A DNA stretch of 64,000 bases from Pyrocephalus nanus (lineage: Eukaryota > Chordata > Aves > Passeriformes > Tyrannidae), in contig CM076261.1 of NCBI GenBank assembly GCA_038380795.1, forward strand, positions 34,621,866 through 34,685,865, given 5' to 3'. Below are positions 37,546 to 49,455 of this stretch, in pieces (the stretch's first letter is position 1; the number at the start of each line of letters is the position of its first letter). A model generated the notes under the pieces. That model was not told where the DNA came from and searched no databases. It worked only from the letters and a program-made list of their open reading frames with translations. A program made the position numbers and the translations under genes.

Positions 37546-40500
37546 AATCCATCTGAAGCACTAATTCTATAATATAGTGCTATGAATCACTTCAGTATAA
37601 CTAAAGGAATCAATTAACATAATGTCATCACAGTTCATCCTTCCCTTCTTTAGTTGACATTTAAAATTATTAATTGACTCCTGTGCAGTAGATGGCACAC
37701 ATAATCCTCTGTAGGCTAAAAGCACCAGTTTCTCAATGAGAAGCTGCACTCTAAGCTGCCTAATGGCCCTTGTCACTCTAGCAGGTAATTAAAAGGCTTC
37801 CCACTTTGGCAATTAGCCAGTAGAAAACCAGATGGAATGTTCCACTTATAAAATGAGGAATGAAACTCATACTTTGAAGGAAAAATGATAATATTTTGCA
37901 ATTACATGATGCCTTTTCTACAGGGATTTAAAATAAATTAATAGGTATTAATTAATAGGACCTTGTAAATTCCCTGGAAAATACTTGTGCTACTCATTAT
38001 AAAAGAGAACAAAAAGGAATTCAGTGCCTCAATTTCTACAGGATCATTCTTTTTTGATGCCTCAGCACTGGTGACTTTTGGATTACTATGTTGGAGGAAC
38101 TGTTCAGCATTTCTGGTTCTACAAGAACAAGAAGAATTTTTCATGTTCAGCATCTCTGACAGTCAGATTTTGGGTAAGAGACAGAAACATGGAAATGAAC
38201 CTAGTGCCAGGCAAAACCTCCCTGCTAACAAAGAGGTAGTAACAAATAAAGGTATTATACTTCAATTATGTTAAGCATAAAGGTATCTTTCATTCATTTT
38301 GGTGCACTTAAAATTATCTTTGTACTCAAAATATTTGAAGAAAACCATAGATTAATTTTTCTACTGGTCATCTGATCAAGTTATGTGTTCCAGCTATTCA
38401 GAGGAATTATGTGAAAATTTTCATTTCTGCAACACTAGAATGGGTCTCAGCTATTAACAGAGACAACATTCATGACTATAAAACGGCAAATATATTATAA
38501 GCACACTGCAGAGAAGCTTTTATATCTACTGTCATAATTTGATTACTTTTTAAAAAATGTTTCACATTTGTTCTTTGGGTAAAACGTCCAACAATTTTTA
38601 AATGACCTATCTACTTTTGAAATGTATAAAACCAAAAGACTGTAAAAAGAAAAGTTATTTTGTCAGCACACTAGCAATCAGATTGTGCATCTCCTTCAAG
38701 AACAAGGCTTGTTGAAGAAGAATAAAATAAATGAAACTCAAAACACTTTAGCACAGATGTAATCTTTATCCCTACAATATAGCCATTTTTAAAACGCATA
38801 AGGTTTTAAAAGAGTGCATTAAAAGAGACTGCAAAACTTCTGAATGGATGTTTTCTGTTCAGGAAGTATGTACTGTCAGAGTCATAAGCCATTATCACCA
38901 GAAGTGTCTTTTCCCCTCCACGGTTTCCCTTGCAAGGACAGTGGTGAAATAGGGCTAAAGTTTTTCTAATACGAAGTGTTCGGGATTTTTTCTTTAAACA
39001 CTTAAAAAAAAACTTTCAAATTTTAATAAAAACATTTACAATGGTGGAAATTTTGAAACATATTCTGTCAAATACATGTCAGGTATTTTTGGACAAACAA
39101 GATGACAAACACCTTTGAAAGTGTGTGATTATTATTTCTAACAATAACTAACCAGGTAACAAGGTATTAGAAAATGAAGTGACTTCTACTTAATGCAGTA
39201 AGTTTAAATATAATGAATGCTAAGAGGCCACATTTCATCACAGAAAAATAGAGCTACTATGAAAGAAATCGTTTCAGTATCATTGCTTAATCAGTTTCTG
39301 TAATTAGCTCATAGGAAACAAAAGGCAAGTTGAAAAGTTCTTCAAAAGAAAAAAAAAACATTTTATTTTTGTTATTTTAACTTAGAAATCAAAAAATAAA
39401 AAAAATAAAAAATCGAGTCCCACAGTACTTTTTACACGGATTATTAGAGAAAGTTTTCTGGAATTTGAGAGGAGTTCAAACTCCTGCTAAGAAAAAGAGA
39501 TGTCTCAGAAAGAAATCTTGCACTAAATGAAAAAGCAAAATATTAGGAAAATTTAAGAAATTAGTACTGAAAATAGCAACAGGTAGGTATATATTAAATA
39601 TTTATTAACATGACCACATATTGATAGCTGAAGTTAGCTGTTTTGAAAAGGAATGGGAGTTCCTTCTTATGAGTGGAAACAAACTTCCTTCTGAAAGACA
39701 GAGGTCCTCTTTCTCTATTTGTTTGCTTATTTTATCCTGACTTGAAGCTTATATGATTGAGTAAAATTGCAAAAAACTAACCCAAGATAAAGGACTTTTC
39801 TTTTGTAAGGAGCGTGTGCTTATTTCTTTGCCATTTTAAAAATAGGAATAAAGCACTCTCTTACTTCCCACCTTCGAAACCCCACCTTTCACTGTCATGC
39901 TGAAAAATTTGATCCATGTGGTCCCTACAAGAGTGCACTGACAATGTTTTCTAACTGACATTGATCTAAGTGATACTTTGCCATGTATTTTGTGTATTTG
40001 CAGATGCTTGTATATCATACAAAAGTTAAACAGAATTTTTTATTGATTCTTAAAGACAGATACTAGTGTAAAAGTGAAGTATTTCTGTAATTGCTGATAC
40101 TGAAATAAGGTCTGAAGCAGTTGTATTGACTCAGTGTGAATTGTTAAAAAATGTAGGTTGTCTTCTGTGTGTGGTATTGGTAGGATATTATAAGACAGAA
40201 AATCTGATATTGCGACATGGTGCAATTAAGCTAGTGTGAAAGTTATTTGTAGGTGTGTTTTTCAAAGTGGTAGTTTCATTTTCCCTTCTGTGTGGCTTCT
40301 TTGTGGCTTCCCTCCTGTTGGCTTACAGCTCATTCATCTTTTGCTCTTATTCTTATGGAACGAAAAGGACATTGACAAGTCTGAAGTTGAGAGCTTCAGT
40401 AATTTCTTATGTTTCATTAAAGCTTGTTCAAAGGCAATCATTACAAGAAAAATATGGGGCCATTAAAAACCTGCATTTGCAAGCATTTTTCAGTATTTTT

Positions 40501-41091
40501 ATAGTATTCTGATAGGAATTTGTGAAAAAAAGCAGTGATGTCAATAAAATTTCAAACATTATACACATTAAATTCATACACATTCTTACTACTACTTACT
40601 TCTCAAACCACATGCTCAGTTCTCTCTTTGACCAAATGAGAAAAAAGCTAAGAAAGAGTTTGAAATAAGAAGCTGAACAATCATTATGCTTTCTTCTTAT
40701 GTTATGTGAAAGTAAATGCTATACTACCCCATATTTCATATAGTTTTAATCTGGTTTTCTGAAGGTATGTAATTTTTGGTGATCTTGAAAAACTCATCTC
40801 CCTCTTCTTTGCTACTTCAAATCTACTGAAGCGAGTAGTTAGCTATTACTTACCCTCTTTCACTAACTATTTTTGTTCACTAAAATACATTTTTTTGCTG
40901 CACAATTAATTTTGATGGAGGGCATTTTTTAGCCTACTACTTAATAATTAATTAATTTATACTAGAAATTAAGTGTTTTTAAATCTAGCACTTATGTAGA
41001 AGATATGTGCCACAGGCCAAGTATTGCTTACAAATTTTGCAATCTGTGGGGCCTGCTAGTATCTTGGGTTGTTTGCATATGAACTAATGTA
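37546..41091. other. unique AT-rich region, no gene seen
   Basis: About 3.5 kb of unique DNA. A 132-nt exon-like segment at 38042-38173 is discussed in the findings. No domain or RNA gene is recognised. Confidence 0.45.
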
Positions 41092-41500
41092 CCTGATCTG
41101 GCTGGAATAGAAGAGTTTTCATCATAGTAGCTAGCATTTGGGTATAGTTTAGATTTGTGCTGAAAACAATGTTGATAACACAGGGATATTTTTGTTATTT
41201 CTGAGAAGTGATTACACAGAGTCAAGACCTTCTCTGCTTCTCTCACCACCCCAATAGCAAATAGATTCTTGGTGCTTAAGAATTTAGGAAGCGACACAGT
41301 CAGGACAGGTGATCTCCACTGACCAAAGGAATATTCTACACCATATGGCATCATGCTCAGCATATGAGCTGCGGAAAGAAGAAAGAAAGGGCCAGGAGCA
41401 TTTGGAGTTATGACACTTGCCTTCCCAAGTCACCTTTATATGCCATGGAACCCTGCTTTCCTGGAAAGTTTCCAGGCTGCCATGCTCTGCAGAAAGCAGA
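41092..41500 (+). mobile_element. ERVL-type LTR fragment, old copy
   Basis: CTGGCTGGAATAGAAGAG, TCATAGTAGCTAGCA, TTGTGCTGAAAACA, GTTGATAACACAGGGATA, CACAGAGTCAAGACCTTCTC, ACTGACCAAAGGAATATTC and CATATGGCATCATGCTCAGC track the same LTR family as the copy at 63.1 kb, with more divergence. The 3' part decays after CCCTGCTTTCCTGG, and there is no clean CA end. The 111-codon minus-strand frame at 41028-41363 is a shadow of the LTR. Its translation shares a short motif (YSFGQW.SPV) with the shadow frame of the 63 kb copy (YPFGQF.SPV), as expected for two copies of one element. Confidence 0.82.
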
Positions 41501-41556
41501 ATACGCTATAACAACATTAAGTAAAAGGAAAACTGAGCTGCCCCTCATATTGGTTA

Positions 41557-42752
41557 CAGCCAGCACGCTTTCATGACAGGAAAGCCCTGCTTGTCAAACC
41601 TGATTTCCTTTTATGATGAGGTAACCCACCTAGCTGATCAAGGGAAGCCACTTGATGTAAAATTTTTGCATTTCAGTAAAGCTTTCAATACTGTATTTCA
41701 CAGGATCCTTTGGGACAAAATGTCCAGCACACAGCTGGATAAACTCATCATAGGTGAGCATTGGCTCATAGGTTGAGCACAGTGGGTAATAGTGAATGGG
41801 GTAATATCAGACTCGTGACCTGTCACCAGTGGAGTTTCACAGGGCTCCATCTTAGGCTCCATGCTCTTCAACATCTTCATAAATGACTTGGACACAGGAC
41901 TGGAAGGGATACTAAGCAAGTTTTCAGGTGACTCCAAACTGGAAGGAGCTGTTGACTCCCTCAAAGGCAGGGAGATTCTGCAGAGAGACCTCAACAAATT
42001 ACAAGACTGGGCAATCCCCAACCATCAACAAGGGAAAGTGATGGATTCTGCGCTTGGGACAGGACAACCCTGGATGTACGGACAGACTGGGGAATGAGAT
42101 GCTGGAGACCAATGCTGTAGAGAGAGACCTGGGGGTCCTGGTTGATGGCAATTTGAATGTGAGTCAGCAGTGCCCTGGCAGCCAGGAGGGCCAACCATGT
42201 CCTTAGGGGCATCAGGCAAAGCATCTCCAGCCGGTCGAGGGAGGTGATTTTCCTGCTCTGCTTTGCACTGGTGCAGCCTCATCTTCAATATTGTGCGCAG
42301 TTTCTGGCACCACAATATAAGAAAGATATTAAGCTATTAGAGAGTGTCCAAAGGAGAACAACAAAGCTGGTGAAGGGCCTTGAAGAGAAACCATATAAGG
42401 ACTAACTGAGGTCATTTGGTCAGTTCAGCCTGGAGAAGAGGAGACTGAGGGGAGACCTTGTTGGAATCTACAACTTCCTCGTGAGCAGAAGATGAGGAGC
42501 AGGCACTGATCTCTTCTCTGCAGTGACCAGTGACAGGACCCGAGGGAATGGCCTAAAGCTGTATCAGGAGAGGGTTAGGTTGGGTATTAGCAAAGGCTTT
42601 TAATCCAGAGGGTGGTTCGGCACTGGAACAGTTTGGATAATACTCTCAGGCACATGTTGTGACTCTTTTCTTAGTCCTGTGTAATATTAGGAGCTAGATT
42701 CAGTGATCGTCTTGGGTCCCTTCCAACTCAGAAAATTCTGTAGTGCTGTGAT
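41557..42752 (+). mobile_element. CR1 LINE with reverse-transcriptase remnant
   Basis: This is the longest CR1 copy here, about 1.2 kb. Pieces of the ORF2 reverse transcriptase are visible in two short frames. 41573-41776 gives KPCLSNLISFYDEV and FSKAFNTVFHRILWDK. 41861-42097 gives [20 protein letters not shown] and [12 protein letters not shown]. The catalytic motif that is normally FADD reads FSGD, and frameshifts and stops break the frame repeatedly, so it is dead. The later C-terminal relic (GGAGAAGAGGAGACTGAGG, GGGGAGACCTTGTTGG) and the 3' end (GGGTCCCTTCCAACTCAG, ATTCTGTAGTGCTGTGAT) follow. It is 5' truncated and lies about 60 bp after the LTR fragment. Confidence 0.93.
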
Positions 42753-44174
42753 AAAAAGGACCTGGGCACCAACCGGACAAATAAGTGGATATGTCTGGGG
42801 AGACAGAGATGGGTATCAACCACAGTAATTTTCCCTGGCCAGGAACAGTGTTCTCCCAAGACAATCTCACTGCTGTATAAACACAAAACTTCTGTCAACA
42901 GTTACATAATCATGTGTGAGGCCATGCTTTAGCTCCCTCTATGGCAATTTCCTTGGTTTTTTTAGGGTTTTATAGGGTTTGGATGATCGTGGACTTTGGT
43001 AATGATCATGCCGCTCTTACCTGTCTAGCTGATATACAACCACAGCTGATGAACTTCAGAGTCCTACTAGTGCAAAGAACAAGGATAATCCTGTGTCAAG
43101 TCAGGCAGCTGTGCACACAGACATGATTTTACCTTTATGACATTTCATCCTCTATCCAGTATATGCTATAAGCCTCCTTTGGAAGGCCTCTGCTGTCTTT
43201 GATTATAATTTTTTCCTACGAGGTAAGAAGGAGAAGCTTGGAGTGACAAGGAACAGAACCTGAGATGGCTGGTAGTTGCTTGCATTTTGATCCTATATCA
43301 CACAAGACTCTGAAAGTCTCAGTAATGTAATCATCACACAGTAGGATGTAACAAACAGCCTGGCAATTATCTCTTATAACTTGTCAGAAAAAATATTTAA
43401 GTGTCCATCTCTACCCTTCCCCTTGCCCTGCCACCATTTTTCCTTTTTTTTCTGTAAGTCCCAGACCCAGTAGTTCGAATACTCTTAAACAAACAGAAAT
43501 CTTCAAGTAACAAGAAAACATTTATTCCCCAAGCTTGTTTTTTTGTTTGTCTTCTTTTTTTATTTTTGTGTAATACCACAATGGACCTGTTGCCATCCTC
43601 TAAAATATTATTATTGTTAAATGACTACATAAAAAGTAGCATGGGATAAAATTGCCAAAATAAGCATAGATTTAGAGAAATTCAGCACAGGACTGAGCTG
43701 ACACAAATGAGTTTCAAGTGACCACTTCTCAAGGAGACACCTGATGGCATTATTAACACTGAGGTCTGGATTATAGAAGTTTCACTATAATTTGCACAGA
43801 GTTTCTCTTTTGCTTTTTACCCAAATTTAAAATAAATAAATTATCAAAGAGATTGTCAGTAGGATCCAGGTCACAGAATGTCAACAAGAAGCAAAGGGTA
43901 TCCAGACATTTTTCCTCCCAGGTTCAGCAGTAGGAAAGCATTTGCTGCTGCTCTTGAGCCACCTTCTCTTCAAAAGCAGCTTGTCTTCCATCCCTGGTGA
44001 TCCATTCCCATGAACAGCTTGGACCTTACCTCTCCAAGGGTATGCTCTCTGCCCACATGGTCTCATCCCTTCCTACCCATTTGGTATGTTCTACCCCACT
44101 CAGATTGATCATGGTGGAAATAAATTTTGCTGGGAATTAGGGAGCACTTTTGAAGTAGCACTCATGAGGTCATC

Positions 44175-44280
44175 CAGTAACGTGGCTCTGGGCCCAATGT
44201 AACTGGTGTAAACACCAGTAGCATTATCTTGCAGGGGAAACTTGCTTAGTGGGGCTCCACTGAAATGAGTGGAAGCCACC
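44175..44280. repeat. possible ancient palindromic repeat relic
   Basis: A perfect 8-bp inverted repeat with a 2-base loop, ACTGGTGT-AA-ACACCAGT, lies at 44202-44219 after GGCTCTGGGCCCAATGTA. TGGGGCTCCACTGAAATGA follows. This combination is typical of old palindromic nonautonomous elements found in archosaur and turtle genomes. The hairpin is certain; the family link is a weak inference. Confidence 0.35.
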
Positions 44281-47200
44281 CTTTCTGGTTATCTTTAAGC
44301 CAAATGGCTGCTCTATAGTCTGTTCTATAGTGTTTAGCTGTCAGCTGTGGGATTGCTGGCCTGCTGGCACTCTGTGCAGTGTGCTCTGCCTTGCAATCAA
44401 AGATCAAATGAAAAGACACCTTTGTTTGGCCTCCTCTGTCTCCTGAGAAGTAGAGTTTCCAAGAAATCATGGAGTGTTAAGTATTGTATATATGAAGAAG
44501 TTAAAATGGAAACTTATGGAAAGTGGAGATAAGAAGATAGACTAGCATATGCAAGAAAAAATTGAAGGAAAATACTGTCTGTCAGTATGGACTGCAATAA
44601 AAGATGGAATGATAAACATGCAGGATATAGAAAGAAATAATATGATTTGATATTTGCTTTTCTAATCTCCAAGCAGGGCATTTAACTGAGATGAAAAATG
44701 TTGAACAAACAATTTAATATGCATGAAAAGAGAATGAACAACAACCAAACAATCACATTTGTGTGTGGATACCTCCTGAAGGTACTTTTGTCCAGGGTTT
44801 AAAAGCTTTTTAAAAGTCATGTGTGGGTTGGGATAGGATGGTCATTTGGTTTGGAATTTAGCATACTCTATTTTTGTTATGACAGACTGCTGCATCCCTC
44901 AGGTTTTCCCAGAAAAGCTGTGATGTGTTAAGGTAAGGCCATTTCCTTCCTGTATGAAAAATCATGTTATTAAATCACTTCTCAGGTGTTATTTTGCCAA
45001 ATAATCCTATGCGTTCCTTTATACCAGTGACTACATTAAATGCTCATTTTCATGTCTCTTATGTTTCAGTGTATGTGCAGAATGTCACTGTGCTGATTCA
45101 AGAGATAAGCTGTATGGTTTGTTCTTATTTACAAATACTTTGTACATAAATTTTTAATATAAACAAATGCAGACACAGAAGCAAATTCTGGTCAAGATAA
45201 TGAAAAAAGAAATCCTTCAGGGCAGCAAACAGAAATACTAGCATAATGAAATACAGAAGGCAAAATGAGTGGAGGAGTAAACCATAACACCTAAGGGTTG
45301 TAGCAGTCTGCTAAATCTGATTACTTAAAATGAAATAAGAGTAGTGAGAAAGTAAACCTAAAAGCACAGAGATAATGAAAGTTTGAGCTTCTCAAATAAG
45401 AACAGCATGCATTCAACTCTTAGAAAAAACATTTATAGAGCTGCTTTAATACGGACTAAGATTCAGCAATATCTTGTAAAAGTTTTCATCAGAAGTGTTA
45501 GATCAGCTATAGCTTTTTTAGTGGTAACTGGCGTAAAAGTTGTCTTCTAATAATAAGAGCCAAGAACTCTCTAAACTAATACGAACAAATACAGCTAGAT
45601 TTGTTCTAACATTTTGATGCCTATCAACGATCACTTACATAGAAAAAACTTTATTGCTGGCATTTGTGAATTGAAATGGATTAAAAAATGGAGTCCTCTT
45701 CAAGACGGGACTTTAACATTTAGGTAACAGTCTTGCGGTGCAAGCTTATAGTACAAACCTGCAAGCATTCACCTACATCAGTATGTATGCACCAGTTTTC
45801 TGTTGTCTATATCTATGGACTAAATAGTACTTCTACTATTTGATATGGATAGAACTGAAGGATTTTGCAATGTATTACCAATGCATAACTCATAAGGTTG
45901 GTGACTTCACAGCACAGACTTGTTTTCAGAATAATTTGACTTTCTTCATTCTCAAAGAGACTATACCCACTCCCAAAACACACCTCGGACATTCCTCAAA
46001 ACGTAGTTTATATGGGGAGTGGTTACGTGGGAATCTGGAATTTGGCCATGATCAACTCACTGCAATTTATTAAAACTTATGTTAATATGAATACTGCGGT
46101 AATGCATTTGCCAAATTATTTCCTCATCTTTTGCTTTTAAGTATCACAGAATTTCAAAGAAATCTTCATAAAGGTGGAAACTTAGAACAATTTGAAGAAA
46201 GATAAAATAAATATACAAGGTAAAATACATATAAAGGTCAAATGAACAAGACATTCAAACATCACTTTTGGACTTCACATCATGTCCTGTTTTGCCCAAT
46301 GCACTAAACTAATGAAAATTACATCTATTCACTATTAGTTCAATATGGTATGTTCTAAGTAGACTTAGAACTAAATATTGAAAGGTTTTAGCAAATAAAA
46401 TCAGTACTAAAACCCTAGGATAAATTGCACAGGCATTCCTTCTGATAGGCAGCCAGTAATGTTTGTTAAAACTGGGGGAAAGAATAATATAGTGTTTATT
46501 AATGAAATAAAACATTTTTATCAGAAGTTTCTAGGACATACTCAATGTCAACTTTTTTCCTGCAGACACTAACTAAGAAAAAATTTGAACGAATGCCAGT
46601 GTTTTGAAACTGTTTAATTTTTCTTCATGTTCTCAAATCATGAGGAGTACTCAACATTAAAGTTACATCTGTCTCAGTAAGTGGCATGTATGAATACATG
46701 CAAATTTATAAAGAAAAATAATTAACATTGAGAACCAATACTGACACTGTATGGAGAGCTGACTAATAATACTGACTATGTTTTGTTCCCATGGCCTGAA
46801 TGTTCCTTTGCAGATGCAATGTACCAGGTGGGCTCCTGATGCCTGTCTGTGGTTTAGCATTGTTCCAGATAAGTTCAGCTCATGAACTCCAAGGTCACTC
46901 AATTTTAAAATCGAAATAATATGAGAAGGAATCAGGAAGGTCACAGCAAAAGATGACTCCCAATGCAAACCAAAATGCTAACGCGTGCACTCAGAGTGGA
47001 AGGAATAAAAGCAGTATGGTTTTCAGACAACTATGGTGAATAGGAGTGTGAGTTTTCCTGCATCTCTCCTTACTGGAAGGACCACCTTTAAAGGAAAATA
47101 TTTACATTCATCTTCTGACTCTCATAAAACCAGACTCAAAGATGCCTATAGGTGAAGTGTTCCATATATCACTCCTTTCCAAAGTGGTGAGTTTTAATGA

Positions 47201-48542
47201 AACAAATGTAGCATCTATTTTTGACATAGGGATGTATCTGCTTCTTAGCAGAGTGTTTTCTTTGGCTGCTCAAAGCATCCTTATGCTTATCCTTATGCAT
47301 CAAAAGGCACCAAGAATACACTGTACAACAAAGCCTTCCATTATATATTATCACAATTTAAATAAGGAATACATTTTTTATGTAATTATCTTCTCTACTT
47401 ATCCCAGCGTTATAAACCTTTTCCTCATACCAGTTTTGATGACACTGTATTTCGTCTAACACTTGAATAAAACTTATGCCAATATGTACTTTCTCTCAGC
47501 CTTATAACCTTTTGAGACTCCTATATGCCATTAAACCTCATACTAAATGCGATGTCTCAGCTTTATTTAGATCTCCTTCTCCCTGCAATATCTTTAATAG
47601 CTGTATTACACTTTTATTCCACCAAGGAACAAGGATTTTTATTACCTTTCAAGCAAATGGATTAAAAATATTTTTATTAGCCTCTTCTCACAGCTACATT
47701 TACCTCATTAGTATTAAAAAAGTTGGTGTCATCATTTGTATATATCTTTTTCTATTGCCTATAAACCTTTTGATTCAGTCTTAGGTGAAAATTTATGGAA
47801 GTTTATTTTAGTGAACAAGTTGACTTTTTGTTCTTAAACTCTCTTTTGAATAAATTTTCTAATAGAGGGAAGGAAAACCCAGCAGAAGTGCTTACAAATA
47901 TTTGATTAATGATTCTGCCCATCATTTCTGACTTTCATATATTGTGTCTTTGCATTTGAAAGAATAATGAAGGAGGACATAAGGCAATGAAGTATCATGC
48001 TGTTAAATTGTTACTTATATTCAGTGTATTTTTATAACTCTGTTCCAAGTGTAAGACATACAGCCAAAAGAATGTCATAATATGCTCTTCTACTCAAAAT
48101 CCCTTGCCAGAAAATTGTTGCAAAATTCTGGAATCTGGCCAAATCCTTTCATGTACAAAATCAGCCCTGAGAAAAAATGTACAGATGGTTGGAAATAAGG
48201 CTACTCTAAACCTTTTGTCTGCATTACCCAGATCATCAATAGACACAATCTGGTTAAAGGATGTTATCTCCTCCTATTACTGTCAATGCTGTCTATGCTA
48301 CACCATTAATTTGACAAAATCCCATTAGAAATTTTGCAGTGGTAGTAACATAAGAGGAAAAGTAATACAAAGACTCTGGACACTCTTTCTTGAAGGAACT
48401 GAAGTGAATAATGAAGAATTTCCTATGCTGGCTTGATAGCAACTACCTGAGTGCTAATTAAGACAAAATAGTTTCAAAGAAAGAGCTGATATCGTGCCAT
48501 GCCATTGGAAAGATTCCTTTCTAAAATCTGAATGCTACTTTT

Positions 48543-48628
48543 AAAACAAGCAAAAACCAAACCAAAACCATAAATGCACACAAACAAAAACCAAAACCCA
48601 AACCAAACAAGAACAAACAAACAAAACC
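48543..48628. repeat. low-complexity A/C tract
   Basis: This is a tract of AAAACC and CAAAC units with few interruptions. The minus-strand frame at 48474-48683 is an artefact of it. Confidence 0.85.
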
Positions 48629-49360
48629 CAGAATACCCACCATATTTCAAATCAGACTGATAATTTACAACAGAGCTTCTCATTTTAATTGTTTGTTAGG
48701 GGTAGTTTTTCCTTTACCTTCCAAAGGCAATTGATGAAGTAAAAGATGCAAGAGAGGCAAAGTTTTATAAATAGAGCTAGAGGCCATTGAATATTGTTTT
48801 TCCCTATATATACCCTTGAATTGTTATGTAATTCATAAGCAAAATTGTATCTAAAAAATACTTAACATAAAACCTATTTTCTCGAAATAATAAATAAGTA
48901 CACCCTAAACAATATCTGACAAACCATTAAATAGCAAAAGATCTTGTTTTCATGCCTTACAATTAAGACATCTCACCTTATTGCTATTACAAGTGTATCA
49001 GAGCCAATAATTAATTGTAGCCCTCAAACTGAGGAAGTCTCCTTGAAAGCCTATGGCACACACACACAGTCAGGAAAAAGTAATCTGAGAAGTCATTTAA
49101 GTTTTGAACAAATCCAGAGTAAAACTAAGAAGCTTGATTGAAAAAGTTTTTAAGGTAACTGATGTAATTTTTTATTCTCTTTACCAAAATTTTATTGCCA
49201 GTTTTCTTATAAAAGCTCATGTAAACATCCTTGTCCCAGATAAGAGTCAGGCTGTGCTCCAGTGATCCCATTAATATGGATATGGTGTCATACAGTTAGT
49301 AAATACACATTACGTCACCATATATGTGCAGAGAAATTATCAATACCATTAATTTAAACC

Positions 49361-49455
49361 AGAAAAACAAAGGCACACGGAGGGTGATTTACTTATCCAA
49401 GCTCAGAGTGGGTATCTGTGGATGAAACTGTTCTTGACTATAAGACCATCCTCTC
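49361..49455 (-). mobile_element. MIR-type SINE relic
   Basis: AAACAAAGGCACACGGAGG, GTGATTTACTTATCCAAGC, TCAGAGTGGG and ATCTGTGGATG read as an antisense MIR core. The expected order is AAGGCACAGAGAGG, then GTGACTTGCCCAAGG and a GTGGCAGAG-type segment. GTTCTTGACTATAAGACCATCC resembles the following tail. It is divergent but in the right order over about 90 bp. Confidence 0.55.

Noticed and set aside
47142..47784. Consecutive hydrophobic frames of about 100 codons, considered as a nuclear mitochondrial copy
   Set aside because: No recognisable mitochondrial motif or gene order is present; the hydrophobicity reflects T-rich codons.
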